This document shows positions 1-12,805 of a stretch of DNA of 64,000 nucleotides, piece after piece. A program made the position numbers and the translations under genes. The stretch is from Portunus trituberculatus (taxonomy: Eukaryota > Arthropoda > Malacostraca > Decapoda > Portunidae): assembly GCF_017591435.1 (NCBI RefSeq), contig NC_059289.1, positions 19,859,344 through 19,923,343 of the forward strand, written 5' to 3'. Under the pieces are notes generated by a model. The model worked only from the letters and a program-made list of their open reading frames with translations, did not search any database and had not been told where the DNA came from. The first letter of the stretch is position 1; each line of letters opens with the position of its first letter.

Positions 1-320
1 AGAGACTTCTGATTTTTTTGCATTGCAAAGAGGAAGAGTTGCTTGTCGGCAGAAAACCATTTGTACTCACTCGTTAATTGAATTTCTAAGTGTAATCAGT
101 ATGTGAATATAGGCTATGTTGTGTGTTTCTCGCCAAACTTTTACTTTTGGGACCCATGATAACAGGGTCTTGAGTTCACAAAACTTAATAAAAAATACAC
201 ACTGCCGTAGAGCACAGACACATACATGCACAAAGGATCAACATCTATACACAACGCGGGCTGAATGTTCGGGTGGACGCGGGTAGCCGAGTGATCGCTG
301 CGCCACCTACTGATGGCTAA

Positions 321-594
321 TTGTATCTTAAAAATATTGTCGTATTTCAAGGTGTAAATTATATAAAATTTTTCGTCGTATATAAAAAAAATCGTATGTT
401 AGGACGATCGTATGTCGAAGTACCGCTACTAGGAATGGCAGTACCCAAACATATATAATTGTATCTTAAAAATATCGTCGTATTTCAAGGCGTAAATTAT
501 ATAAAATTTTTCGTCGTATATAAAAAAAATTGTATGTTAGGATGATCATATGTCGAAGTACCACTACTAGGAATGGCAGTACCCAAACATACAG
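321..594. repeat. Tandem duplication, 2 x about 138 bp
   Basis: Two adjacent copies (321-458 and 459-594) differ by only a few bases. Both start with TTGTATCTTAAAAATAT and end with GGCAGTACCCAAACATA. The AT-rich content and motifs such as CGTATGTCGAAGTACC resemble the ends of mariner/Tigger-type elements, but no matching inverted partner was seen. Function is unknown. Confidence 0.85.
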
Positions 595-2184
595 TAATCT
601 TGAGTTACAGGTTTAATTTATTCTGTGATAGAGCTCGTATCTCAGTTTACTCCTTTGAATTTAATTGAAATGCTGTTGATCTCTTCCTGCCACCCAAAAA
701 ACATTAATTTGTAAAAATTTCTTACATGTTTATAGATAAGAAAAAGATGTTTATCAATAACAAATGTTGTATCAAAACAATGAATTATAAGAAAAAAGAA
801 TATAGATAATTAAACTTGTTTTTATAAAGTATATTTATTTGAAAGATCAGATGACTTGGCTAACAAAAGTATGGAGGAGATGGGAGTTTATTTCGTATCA
901 TGCTTTTTCAGTTACTTTAGTTCGCCACAAACTCTCACGTAATCGCTGAGCTAACTTACTCATTACTCTCTTAAGTCTACCCTTTATTGCTGAACTTACC
1001 ATATTTGACAGCATATAGGACGCGCCTTTTTCCCAGAAATTTGGCTGAAAAAATCGGCCTGCATCTAATATGCGAAGTTGAGACTTCTTATAGGCTAATC
1101 TTCTCCCAGACACTCACTAAGCTAGCTTACAATCAGTACTTCTACCTACCCTAACTGCATGCATCATTACTTTATTGCTGGTATTGTTATTATTATTACC
1201 AGAATTATTACTTTAAAAAGAATTATCGTAAAAATTAAAGCAATCTAACCTGTAAGTCTGTGACCCATGTTTATAAATATCAGGTGATCAAAACCCTGAC
1301 TTGATGCCAGCTGGTGGTCAGGAGTAACACCAAGCTCATGATCATAAAGTTGATTGTGTAAGGAAAGGAAATAGAAAAAAGTTGATTGTGAAAAAAGAGA
1401 AAATAGATAAACCTGCAACAACAAAAGTGAGAAAGCAACATCAAGGGGCCATTGCAAAGGCTATCCACTGACTCTACATCCAATTCAATCCGAGCATAAT
1501 AAAACACATCAACACGCTCACCATTATGGCAGCAGGAGGTAAAAAGATCGAGCTGCACAATCTCTTACAAACTACAAGTGGCAGATCATGCCAAGGAGCA
1601 TGGCAATAGTACAGCAGCAAGGGGTTTTGGACCACCACCTATGGGAAAAGAAATTATACGTGTCTAGCAACAGCAAGAACACTAAATGAAGAGCACAAGA
1701 AAAGGTAAACATGACCTTCATTGGCCAGAACTTGAGGATGAGATTGCTTTTGCAGCAATATTTTCTAATTGTATAATGTGCTGCTAGATTGCTTTCAACA
1801 GTATATGCTTAAATAAACAAAAAACTTTTTTCCTGAATTTGACCTGCTGAAATGGGGGTGCCTTATATATAGCTATGTGTCCTATGTGGCATCAAATATG
1901 GTTTATATGAGTGGAGCCTTAAATAGTGTACGGTTTAGTTCATTAATTATGTTCACTTTGTAAATTTTACGTAATGTGATCCCTTCAGGAACATCATACA
2001 AACTTTTGTGTAGTAGGGATGCTGTTAGAAAGAGAGACGTGACCAAGATCAAGATTAAGGCATTGATGTGGGTTGGTTGGTAACTTCAAGTGTAACAGTC
2101 AGCAGCTGAGCAGTGGCTGGCTTAGGGTCTGTTTTCAGGAGTGCTCTCATCTGCTTTGGTGGTAAATTGTTGAGGTGGAGAGGT
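595..2184. other. Intron or intergenic sequence, no gene seen
   Basis: AT-rich sequence with no supportable coding region. Around 1000-1080 a stretch containing TTTGACAGCATATA recurs near 30508, so it is probably the eroded end of a dispersed DNA element. No FHA-domain exon for the host gene was recognised here. Confidence 0.5.
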
Positions 2185-2189
2185 GGCAT

Positions 2190-4405
2190 ATTTCCTCTAG
2201 TGGTCCTGATGAGCTACATGCCAGAGTACTTAGGGAGGGTGTAGACAGTATTTCTGAAGCACTTAAGTTAATCTTTGAAAGATCACTTAGGTTTGCTGAG
2301 ATACCTGAGGACTGGAAGTTAGCTAATGTTACACCAATATTTAAAAAAGGTAGGAAGGATGATACGAATAATTATAGACCGATCAGTTTAACTAGTATAG
2401 TATGTAAGATACTAGAGAAAATCATTAAGGGTAGTATTTGGGAGCATTTAAATGAGAATAGATTAATTAGAGATACCCAACATGGCTTTAGATCAGGGAG
2501 GTCCTGTCTTACAAATTTGCTCGATATCTTAGAATATATTACCAAGGAGTTAGATGATGGAAATAGCATAGATGTTATATATCTAGATTTTAGCAAGGCG
2601 TTTGATAAGGTACCGCATAGGAGGCTAGTGTACAAATTGAGACTACATGGGATAGGGGGTAGGTTAGTTGATTGGATTAGTGAATGGCTTTCTGATAGAA
2701 AACAGAGAGTAGTATTAAATGGGGCAATGTCTGAGTGGAAGGAAGTGGTTAGTGGGGTACCCCAAGGATCAGTGCTAGGACCTCTTCTTTTCTTGGTGTA
2801 CATTAACGATTTAGATTTAGGAATTAGTAGCAAAGTATCAAAGTTTGCAGATGATACTAAGATAGCATGTGCAGTACAGGGTGAAAAGGACAATTACAGA
2901 ATACAATGAGACCTGGACAGGGTGATAGCATGGGCAGACAGGTGGCAGATGGAGTTTAATTCTAAAAAGTGTCAGGTTATGCATTTAGGTAAAGACAACA
3001 CCAACTTTAGCTATGAGATGGAGGGATGTTGGCTAGAGGCAGTAGAGGAGGGAAAGGATTTAGGAGTAGTGATAGACAGGACTATGAAATTTTCAAAGCA
3101 ATGTTTAGAAGCAAGAAATAGGGCAAATAGGATCCTGGGTTTTATAAATAGAAATGTTAGTTATAAAAGTAAGGAAGTGGTGCGTAGCTGCGTAGCTTAT
3201 ATAATTCCTATGTTAGGCCCCATTTAGAGTATTGCATACAGGCCTGGTCACCCCATTATAGGCAGGATATGAACATGTTAGAAGCAGTTCAGAGAAGAGC
3301 AACTAGGATGATACCAGCATTAAAGCGCCTGGAGTATAGAGATAGATTAAAGGAATTAAACATGTTTTCATTTGAGAGGAGATGTATAAGAGGGGATATG
3401 ATAGAGTTATTTAACCCGCTAAGACCGATGGCCGCAAAATTCGCACCCTCCCATTACCGCAATTATCATAAAAAAAATCAACTCTTATAAATTACTCTGG
3501 AAAAAAATCTGCTGTTAGTAGACATGACAATGCATCATCCTACAAGTTTTTATTGCTCTACTCACTATGGTTGTCTCAGAATAATAACCGATAATTGGAG
3601 AAGATTGTGGTAGCGGCAACTCGGGGGAGGTGCTTTTATGTGTATTCTTACATAATGTAAGGCACTGCTCATGTTTTTATGTGTTTTCACATGTTTTTCG
3701 TGTTTTCACTCATATTGGCTGATTATAGTTACGTATGTTTTATCAGGCGTGGTGACGATGTTGTCACAATAGCGGGTCGGGATCTACCTCCAACCTGTGC
3801 ACTTTGCGCCTTGTCCCGCCTTGTCTATCACTTTTATCACTAAACTTTAGCTTCCTTTTAGCACCAGTAGCCATAGTTGTAAATAATAGTTCCTTAAATA
3901 AGTAAATATGTAAATACGTAATAATTATCACGCGACACGACGCCACGCACCTCACAGAAAATTGCGGGAGACTAGCTGGCTAGAGCGGTGTGCTTCCTGG
4001 GAGCCGACAGTACTACCATAGGCCTACGTCATGACCAAATATAGCAGCGCTACCAATGCTAGCGCGGTTTTTATTAGCGCTCAAAGTAGCTGCCCCATTT
4101 AAGGACTGTCGGAAGTGTGCTATGCAGCCGTATTTAAGGCCTGTCGGACTTTTCGGGTTAAAATGTTCTCAGATACAAACTACATAGATGTGAGATCTTT
4201 CTTTACCTTAGAGGAGGGAAGTAGGACTAGAAATCATGGCAGGAAGATTAGAAAGCAAGGCTGCAGGTTAGATATAAGAAAATATTTCTTTAGTCATAGG
4301 GTGGTAGACTTCTGGAATGCATTGCCAGAGACGGTTGTAAATAGCACTAGTTTGACAATGTTTAAAAACAGATTAGATAAACACTTAAATTTATTAGATT
4401 TATAA
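2190..4405 (+). pseudogene. Reverse transcriptase of the non-LTR element, interrupted
   Basis: RNA-directed DNA polymerase that would copy the element's RNA at a nicked target. Visible motifs in order are NYRPISLTS (about 2374), YLDFSKAFDKVPH (motif A, about 2580), GVPQGSVLGPLLF (about 2755) and FADDTK (motif C, about 2845). A TGA stop at 2907-2909 breaks the frame, and the protein resumes from about 2913 (DRVIAWADRWQMEFN) to 3227. Another stop follows, then more coding sequence to 3410. The C-terminal domain (YFFSHRVVDFWNALPE) continues at 4158-4405 on the far side of the piggyBac insertion. The endonuclease and the start of RT are missing. Dead copy. Confidence 0.85.
3415..4157. mobile_element. 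Non-autonomous piggyBac-type element with TTAA target duplication
   Basis: A 743-bp insertion is flanked by TTAA at 3411-3414 and 4158-4161. Its ends are inverted (CCCGCTAAG on the left, CTTTTCGGG on the right), the CCC...GGG style of piggyBac. Removing it with one TTAA restores the host retroelement frame across the join (MIELFKMFSD). On the minus strand a short reading frame from about 3873 down to 3764 (MATGAKRKLKFSDKSD) could be the N-terminus of a lost piggyBac transposase; that assignment is tentative. Confidence 0.85.
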
Positions 4406-4690
4406 TTATGTATAGCACTGCATGATAGTTTTTATAAGAAATTTACTATAGTTAAACAGGACATGATCCCCATGTATGGGGATCACAGATTGTAGAGGAA
4501 TTCGCTGCAGGACTTAGCCCTGTTAATGGGCCAAATATTTAGAATTAGTATATAATGTATTGTGTACTTGTAAGTGTATCTTTAAGTACTGATGACAAGG
4601 TCGCTGTGCGACTGATACAGGATAACCTAGATGGGCTGTGGTGGCCCTTTGTTATCCTATTATTTATGTTATGTTATGTTATGTTATGGC

Positions 4691-5483
4691 GTGTCTAGTT
4701 CATTGGATCGCTGGTGATGTGTTTTGCTATTGTATCTGGGAGTTCATAGTCACAGATGGTTGCTTAGATGAGTCTGTGGCAGCAGTGAGTGTACTGGCTG
4801 GCTGTCTTCACCACCAAGGCAAAGGAAACTATTTGCTATGTGTTCTTTTCTATGACTGACACATTGTATAAATGGGATATTGTTGGTCTGTGTTAAGTAT
4901 ATGAGTCAAATAACATGTAGGATTCCAAATGAAAGCATGAAAATCTGGAACAACCTACAAGATAGATGTGAAGTGGGCTATGCAAAAGAAAATGTTTTAC
5001 TCTAAAGTCAAATTGCTTGATGTAATAATAAGTATAGATGTCATGTACATAACTTTTTCATATGTTGCAAATAGTTTTACACAGCAAATCAATGGATAGG
5101 CTATGTAGTTCAGACAGATTCTTGATGCAGAATTAACTTTAGAAAAGAGAACAAGCCATATTTAACACTAAATTTGAAAGATGAGGTAATGCAAATCTTG
5201 ATGCATTGTTGAGGACAGCTTAGAAGTTTAAAAGATTTTGTAGATGGTATAGCATGTTCTCATTTAACATTATTGTGCTGTATCTATGCTTTTGGGATGT
5301 AGCATGGTAGGCCACAAAACTGTGCCTTTCTACTGGGGGCCAGCAGGAAAGAGTGTAATATGTGTGAGTGTGTGGTACTTTGTTGAGCTACCTGTGTTGG
5401 ATCGTTTGCCTGGTATATAGAATAATTACATTCTTTGCTTACTTTTGATAGTGTGATTCATTTTGTTGAGTCTTCTCCAACAG
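4691..5483. other. Intron sequence, no gene seen
   Basis: No coding region supported. The segment at about 5270-5360 (GGGATGTAGCATGGTAGGCC and following) is weakly similar to 18545-18615, so an old dispersed repeat is likely. Confidence 0.5.
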
Positions 5484-5595
5484 AAGTGTGATGACAGTGG
5501 CTCAGAAACAGGCTCGGAGTCAATGCTTCCCACAATGGAAGATGAAGAAGAAAGGTCACACTCCCCTATCCTTTCTCCCAGGCTTCATTATTCAG
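5484..5595 (+). CDS. MDC1: MDC1-like gene, exon A (acidic N-terminal region, partial)
   Basis: A 112-nt exon with acceptor CTCCAACAG and donor CAG|GTACTT, open throughout. It encodes KCDDSGSETGSESMLPTM followed by an acidic EDEEE run and a serine-rich tail (SHSPILSPR). It ends in phase 1 and joins exon B (7146) in frame, the split codon being glycine. The S/D/E-rich segment resembles CK2 target clusters of MDC1 N-termini. The exon is assigned to the gene by phase, composition and position rather than by a conserved domain. Earlier exons, including any FHA domain, were not seen in 1-5483. The acceptor could alternatively lie a few bases upstream. Confidence 0.6.
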
Positions 5596-5646
5596 GTACT
5601 TCACCTGTTCCTGTATGTATGAATATGTGTCTTCTTTATTCAACTC

Positions 5647-5650
<4 letters not shown>

Positions 5651-5741
<91 letters not shown>
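5651..5741. repeat. (CT)n microsatellite
   Basis: About 90 bp of uninterrupted CT directly downstream of the exon A donor site. Confidence 0.97.
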
Positions 5742-5744
<3 letters not shown>

Positions 5745-6809
5745 CATATGGTGCTATCTCCTTGTCTCATTCAGGTGAAACATACTCTAAAGGGAAATAG
5801 ATTTGGTTATATCTAAGGGGTAACACAGATGATATAAGGAAACTCTTGCACATAATCCTGAGCACTTCTCCACATCCAACCCTTGAGGAAGTAAACAAAT
5901 ATTTTGTACAAAGAAGCCACAGAATGCCAAACTTCAGATATCTCTAGGATTTCTGATTGGGAAGAACAAATTGTTCAATGCTTCAAAAACTCAGTTCATA
6001 ACATAAAATTCATCCATGACCTTTCAGACAACTCTATCCTCTTTTTCATTGACACTCAACTGTCCATCTTTTCTACACTAAACATCTTTGGTTTGTAGTG
6101 AGGATTTACTTTATAAACAGTAAACTCTCACTATAGCAAAATAATTGTGGGAAAACCACTGATGATGAAAAAGCTGAAGATTAGAAAGAAGTGGACCTTG
6201 TCCTTAGCTTCCCTCCCACCACATTACTATAGTATGTTTATAAATGTGGAAAATTAGTGTATTTTAACCTAAACTGGAAACTTAACATCTTATCTAGGTA
6301 GGTAAAAACAGCTTCTGTGAAGTTAAGCCTTGTGAGTTGTCTCTGCCAATTTTTCTCATTTCCCATAGCTGCTAATTTTGTACAGGTACCTTATCAATTC
6401 ATATATGGGCTGTACTTTACATGTATGAAGATGTTCCACTCATGCAGCTCTTTTAGACTAGGTGGAATCAAAAGATTTTAATCTTAGCAACTCTTTTCCT
6501 CATCACCTGCTTTACCATCATAATTTTGCATCTCTTGCTATCTGCTATTTTCATGCCAACTACTCTTCTGATCTTGCTAACTGCATTGCTCCTCTGCTAC
6601 CACGGCCACGCTGCACAAGACTTTTCCCTTTCTTTTGTTCTTATTCTGTCGGCCTCTCCAATGCAAGTATTCTCAATCATTCATCTATGTTATAGATTCT
6701 GGAACTTCTTGCCTCCTGTATTTCCACCTTCCTGTGACTTCAAACTTTTTCAAATGGAGGTTTCAGAACATTTCCTGCCATTTTTTACTCTGTTCAACAC
6801 CCCCATATA

Positions 6810-6903
<94 letters not shown>

Positions 6904-7145
6904 GATGTTCTAAGCAATTAAATAAGTATCTGAAGTATGCTAGTTCCTAGAAAATCATGAAAATAGAATAGTGTTGTAATTGGTTTTCTTATAATTCTTT
7001 CAAATAATATTATTACACATTACCTCTCTTATTCCCTCACCAGCTCTCCATATTTTTTCTATCTCTAAATACTTCAGAGGTTTCTCTTAGCTTATAGTTT
7101 AATTGGAGAAACAAAAAACTTAGCTACCCATATGTGTCTCATCAG
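5742..7145. other. Intron A-B, with a (TC)n tract at 6811-6900
   Basis: No coding region supported. It holds a second, roughly 90-bp pure TC tract. Poly-Ser/Leu reading frames over it are microsatellite artefacts. Confidence 0.7.
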
Positions 7146-7291
7146 GCTCTCAAGATGCAGTGAAGACTGGCAGTGATGCCAAGCCAGTGACATCAGTGTT
7201 TTCCAAGAACAGCAAAACACCTCAGGCCAAAGAGATACCCTCCCTCCTCCAGGACACATCCCTCCCTCACCTTACAGATTCTCTCTTGCAG
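7146..7291 (+). CDS. MDC1: MDC1-like gene, exon B (linker)
   Basis: A 146-nt exon with acceptor TCTCATCAG and donor CAG|GTAAAT. In phase 1 it is fully open and encodes a Ser/Thr/Pro-rich, low-complexity linker (GSQDAVKTGSDAKPVTSVFS, then KNSKTPQAKEIP and SLLQDTSLPHL). It ends in phase 0, exactly what exon C needs. No domain is recognisable; the region between FHA and the repeat arrays of MDC1 proteins is normally disordered, so this fits. Support is splice signals, phase and continuity only. Confidence 0.6.
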
Positions 7292-7839
7292 GTAAATATT
7301 TTAAGTTGTTGAATTTTGGCTGATTTTCTATCTCCAAGCATAAGTGTGTCAATGTCACCTGAGGTTTATATTGATATTTAAGTTGAATCCTTCTGGTATT
7401 CCTTGTACTAATTTTTTGGATTAAAAGATGTATTTACAAAAAGTTTTACAAGGCTCACTTGTCATGTTAAATGTGCAGATACAATTATTGTCATCTTAGA
7501 TAGATTTCCTTAGAGATGAGGAAATATGGAAGAGATGCATAAGAAATGTAATAGTTTAAATTCAAATGACAGGCAAGGTAGCATAGTCAGAAAGATTTAT
7601 GAAAATTAATAAATGAAGATGTCATTCACAGAATAGTGCCAGCAAACAGTGGTGAGGGTTTCAGAAGATGTTTTAAAGGTCCATGTAAACTGTAGATTAA
7701 AAATTGAGTATTCAGAGGAATGTGCTGAGGCTGAATGAAAAAGAAAAGAAAACAATAATAAAGTACCTTAGTTTGAGCGTATGTAAACATGGAAGGTGAA
7801 ATAAGAAGAATTCTCAAGAGCTTATGATATATTTTAACT

Positions 7840-7909
7840 ATCTATCTATCTATCTCTCTATCCATCTATCTTTTTATCTATCTATCTGTCTATCTATCTT
7901 TCTATCTAT

Positions 7910-7941
<32 letters not shown>

Positions 7942-8000
7942 GTATCTGTCTATCTATCTATCTATCTATCTAACTATTTATCTATCTATCTATCCATATA
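7840..8000. repeat. (TATC)n microsatellite
   Basis: Imperfect TATC tetranucleotide array abutting the TIR element at 8001. Its mirror copy is at 15670-15855. Confidence 0.95.
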
Positions 8001-9518
8001 CAGGTAATTCGATTTGCGCAATAGATGCTCCAAGAGGCATCGTGTATCAAAATTTGCATAAAACAAACATGCAATTCTCATAAGAAACAATAGATAATAG
8101 GGGGGATGTGGGATGTGGTCCAAAATAATTCATACAAAATACTCTATTTATTTGGCTAAATTAACTTGTTTTTATTATTTACCATTCTAAATACTAGAAG
8201 TGTATTTAAAGTAAAGGGAAAAACAAGAAATAATAAGAGAAAGCAAAAAATAAGAGAAAACAACAAAACAAAGAATATGTAAACAAAACACTCACTGCGT
8301 CACTGCCTTCACCACTCACACCACAGTCAGTCACCATCTTCCTCTGAGCTTTACCACTTTATAAAAAAAAAATTCACTTATCAAAAATAACCCCACATGC
8401 AGAAGAAGATGAAGGACGTTTTGGGGCCATCTTGGTGAATTATAGGCAGATTGAAGAAATTCCGTCTATACTCAGTGCTGGCAGACTGCAAATGAGGCAT
8501 GAGAAGAGCGGGAGCTGGATCCAAGAAGCTTTAACAACGTCATAGCAACCTCCTGCTGCAAAATGGCATCCATGAATGCTTGGAGGGATGGTAACAAGGT
8601 TGCTCTCAGGTTGCTGGGAACACCACCTCTTGAGGTGGTGTTACTGTTTTATATATGCATTTATGTTCACAAAACAACATTTCTATTAGCTTTTTACAAA
8701 CCTTGCCCCCAAGAAAGGATTGTTTTGTAATGCATAAAGTGAAGTCTTACATGGAACACCAAAAAATAAAGCAGGGATAAGATCGGCCACAGACGAAGCG
8801 GAGACTTGTGGCGACTTGACCGCTTCTTCTTCTTCTTGTGACCCTTTTAGCTGGCGTGTTGCTTTCACCATGATATTTATGTTTCCACTCCTCTATTGCC
8901 TGCTATAATGGATATCATATCGTAGTATTCATATACGTTCATGCCATGAGGATAACCTCGACTCCGTGGCACTGAATGATAGTGAATTACAAATGAAATA
9001 TCGCGGTATTTCATTAGTGATTCAGTAATTCAGGTGGTGTTCCCAGCAACCTGAGAGCAGCCTGATAGCAACCTTGTTACCGTCCCTCCAAGCGTTCATG
9101 GAAGCCATTTCGCAGCATGAGGTTGCTCTGACGTTGTTAAAGTTTCTTGGATCCAGCTCCTGGCAGCCAATAAGCACTTTTAGGCGGGCTACCAACCTCC
9201 ACCCGCCAACAGCAATGAATCTTTGTGGATGCTATTTTATGAAGTTGGTATGTGAACAGGAGGTTGCTATGGAGGTTATCTGTACCAACATAGACAATAA
9301 CCTGCTTCTTGGATCCGGCCCCGGAGCTCCCACCTATCGGCCAGCTGTGGAACTCTCTGGCGCGCAGTTTTAAATTGCGTCTAGCACTCAGTTTGAAAAT
9401 GCGGTTGAGCTAAATCGCTTATAAGCAAAGCAATCGTGCAAATGAAATTGATTATAATATTTTTTCCATTGCGTTATAACAAAACATGTAAATCAAACAT
9501 GCGATCGAGAGTTACCTG
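8001..9518. mobile_element. TIR element family K, copy 1 (TA target duplication)
   Basis: The ends are inverted: CAGGTAATTCGATTTGCG on the left and CGAGAGTTACCTG on the right, both flanked by TA. Tigger/pogo-like size and target. It contains the minus-strand 61-codon frame MVKATRQLKGSQEEEE (8686-8871) that recurs in other copies, and a minus-strand MAPKRPSSSSACG-like start near 8430. No full transposase, so non-autonomous. Confidence 0.8.
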
Positions 9519-9826
<308 letters not shown>

Positions 9827-10172
9827 ATGACCAGACGCAGTGGTCCTGCTACTTGTTCCTCCAACAGGTAAGTGGGGAGGGCGACTGGCTTACCAGTATT
9901 TATAGGCTCCTACTCACTAGATGGCAAAATCTAATTGGTTCACTAAGAATTTCCTATCCAATACAAAATATAGTACAAAATTCTAATCTGTCATAGCTAA
10001 TGCACAAAAAGAGAAAAATTTAAAGGTATGATGTACAACAGTTAGTCTATTACAGAAATATTTTAGCCTGAACGAAATACTCAATGCTGATTGGTTGAAA
10101 CAAAGTACACGTATACGAACCTCCGACTCCTAACTATGTTATAATGACCCTATCTCACCTAGTTCGAAACCA

Positions 10173-12805
10173 TTAAGAGAAAATTAATAATTTGGTGGCT
10201 ATTTCTGTACCATTTAACTCTGGCTTCTCTTTTACAATAAATAAAGATTCCGCTATCCTAAGGTCTGAGTTACAATATGCCCTATACTTTATTTTGAAGT
10301 CCTGATCAGTAAAAACATGATTACATTGTAATGCGTGTTCTCTTATATTTGAGAAACTAGGCTCAGTAATACGAGCATTTGTTCTATACGATACTCCCAA
10401 GTGCTCAGAAATTCGAATTTTAAGGTTCCGACAGGTGGAACCAATATACCGTGACATACAGTCCGGACATCTAAAACAATATACAATTTTTGAGCACAAA
10501 GTAGTAGGCATAGCATCTTTAGATTTAAATAGAGAACCTATGGTATTTTTATTAACAAAAATAAATCTAAAATCAACACTGGAACATGTTTCTTGAGTAA
10601 ATGAGACATTGTATTGCGTAAATGGTAACTAAATTGTCCTGAGAAGGGTAATGTAATGTATCTAACTTCTTTGGTTTTATCCTCCACAAAATTGTCAGTG
10701 ACAAATTTATTTGTGATAAACTTCTTAATTTGTTTCTCTATTAGGTCTTTGGGATAATTATTAATATGAAAATAATGTCTTAATCTTTCAAGTTCATTAT
10801 GGAACAAGGGCCAAGTACTACAAATATTGTATGCTCTATGTAGTAACGTTTTGATGGAATTTATCTTGAAAAGGGAAGGGACAAATGACCCAAAATTCAA
10901 GCCCAAACCCGTATAAGTTTCCTTCCTGAACACATCTGTGGAAAGAGATCCATTATTCTTCATGACCATTATATCTAGGAATGGGAGGTTATTATTAGTC
11001 TCAAACTCGGAAGTGAATGATATGTTTTCATGTTTCTTATTTAGATACTCAAGAAATTTATGAGCTTGTTCCTTAGATTTAAATGCTAGGAAGCAATCGT
11101 CTACATAACGGTTGTATTTAATTGGCTTGAATTCAGATGGACAATCAGATAACCAGCTTTTTTCATGATAGCATAAAAAAGTATTTGCTAATGTTGGTCC
11201 CAAAGGGGAACCCATAGCTACTCCATCTATTTGTTGATACAATTGGTCATTAAAGATAAAAATGGACTCCCTCACAGCCAACTCCAGTAAGGATCGGAAC
11301 TGCCTCTTGGTTAGGTCATAAGGTATCAGTTTTAATCTCTTGCACTCTTCTACACAAATGTCAATAGTCTCAATAAGGGGGATATTTGTAAATAAGGATT
11401 TTACGTCAAAACTAGCGAGAAACAGAGAATCTTTAAATTTAAGTGTCTGTAATTCCTTTGCAAATTCAATTGAGTTCTTCACTGTGAATTCATTAGTGGT
11501 TAAGGGAGTTAAAATGGGAACTAAAAATTTTGCACAATTATAATTGAAGGTACCTGTTGCTGCTAGGATAGGTCTTATAGGATAACCTTGCTTGTGTACT
11601 TTGGGTAAACCATATAGTATCCCGGGGAGTGAACCAGATGCATATAGAAACTCAAAACATGAATCGGGTATTTTACTTCTAATACTTCTAAGCAAACGAT
11701 TTAGTTTATCTTCTAACTTAAGGACAATTTTAAACCAATCACCATTTAATTTTCTAAATTTGGTGTCGTCACTGAGAATTTCATTAGTTTTGTTTACATA
11801 ATCTGATTTATTTAATATGACTATTCCTTTACCTTTATCTGGCCTGGTGACAATTATATCTTTATCCTTTCTAAGGGTTTCTAGCAGGTCAAGATTTAGG
11901 TTACTTTTATTTGATTTATCCTTATATGACTCATGTGATAAAAGTTTAATTTTATTAAGTACTTCATCAAATTGTTCATTATTGTTTTTATATTTGGAAA
12001 TTTGTTGTATGAATTTCTCATAATACAAATAGTGATTGACAAAGTTGACTTTTTTTGCAGGAAAACCAAATTGTAAACCTAGCTTAAGAATCTGTTTTTC
12101 TTCTTCATCTAACACCTTATCAGAGAGATTAAAGATTACTTTACCTGCATCTAATTCACTGTCCTGGGACACACCTAAAGCTGCTAACTTTTTCTTATGA
12201 ATGAATTTGACATTATCTATTTTGCTGGAATTATCTTTACTAATACTAGCCAACACTACCCTATAATCCAACCAAGAAACACTCCTCTTAAAATGTTGCA
12301 AATTATTGTTATACTCTTTACTTAATTTATTAAATTTCTTACGCTTGTTATTAATTTCAAAACTTAGACACTTGTGGAGGATAGACACATATAGTTTGTT
12401 ATTGCTAAAGTTTTTGATGCTACTTTTGAAAAATAAAAACCTAGGAAAAACACCTTTTGACTTACATCTTAACAAAAACTCCAAGTCACAGAGAGACTTA
12501 GCCTGTTGGAGGTGGAGTCTTTGTAGTTTCCTTGCAGACTTGAGGGTCAACCGGCCATAGTTGAGTAGTATGACTTGAAAAACAGGGCATCTATAGCGTA
12601 CACGATACAGGAGAGAGAAGACCCACAAAAGGACGGTTATCTTCATTATATCCACTTCACAACGTTTCGGGAAAGTACATATCCCATCTTCAGGTACAAA
12701 AGGGGGCTGTAAAATCACACGTAAAATGTTAAAAAATAATGGATCTCTTTCCACAGATGTGTTCAGGAGAAACTTATACGGGTTTGGGCTTGAATTTTGG
12801 GTCAT
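10173..12805 (-). pseudogene. Penelope RT + GIY-YIG endonuclease, one frameshift
   Basis: Encodes the single Penelope polyprotein that nicks DNA and reverse transcribes the element. The upstream frame (12805-10538, 755 codons) carries RPDKGKGIVILNKSDY (about residue 345), LPGILYGLPKVHKQGYPIRP, ASFDVKSLFTNIP (motif A), AMGSPLGPTLAN (motif B) and KYNRYVDDCFLAF (motif C, catalytic YVDD). The GIY-YIG part (10511-10173) has YCFRCPDCMSRYIGSTCRN (the family's YIG with a preceding CxxC) and FSNIREHALQC. Comparison with the inverted copy shows a missing base near 10577-10580, which shifts the frame between the two parts. The first 75-80 residues are just translated pLTR, so the true start probably lies within or after the pLTR. 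RT motifs look intact, so the copy is young. Confidence 0.93.
12572..12735 (-). repeat. Penelope pLTR, upstream copy
   Basis: Second direct copy of the terminal repeat, with the same CTGAAGATGGG and CCCGAAACG elements on the minus strand. It sits between the RT N-terminus and the inverted truncated copy. Confidence 0.88.

Larger units (their letters stand above)
2185..4690 (+). mobile_element. 5'-truncated non-LTR retrotransposon (CR1/Jockey-like)
   Basis: The copy begins inside the reverse transcriptase domain (GPDELHARVL near 2200). It runs through the RT and the C-terminal region and ends in a 3' tail of TTATG repeats at about 4661-4687, the kind of short tandem tail made by target-primed reverse transcription. 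A piggyBac-type element interrupts it at 3415-4157. Clade assignment between CR1, Rex1 and Jockey is uncertain without a phylogeny. Confidence 0.85.

Noticed and set aside
5463..6921. Ser-Leu repeat frames after exon A and near 6.8 kb
   Set aside because: (CT)n tracts. The part of the first frame before 5596 is real exon sequence; the remainder is intron.
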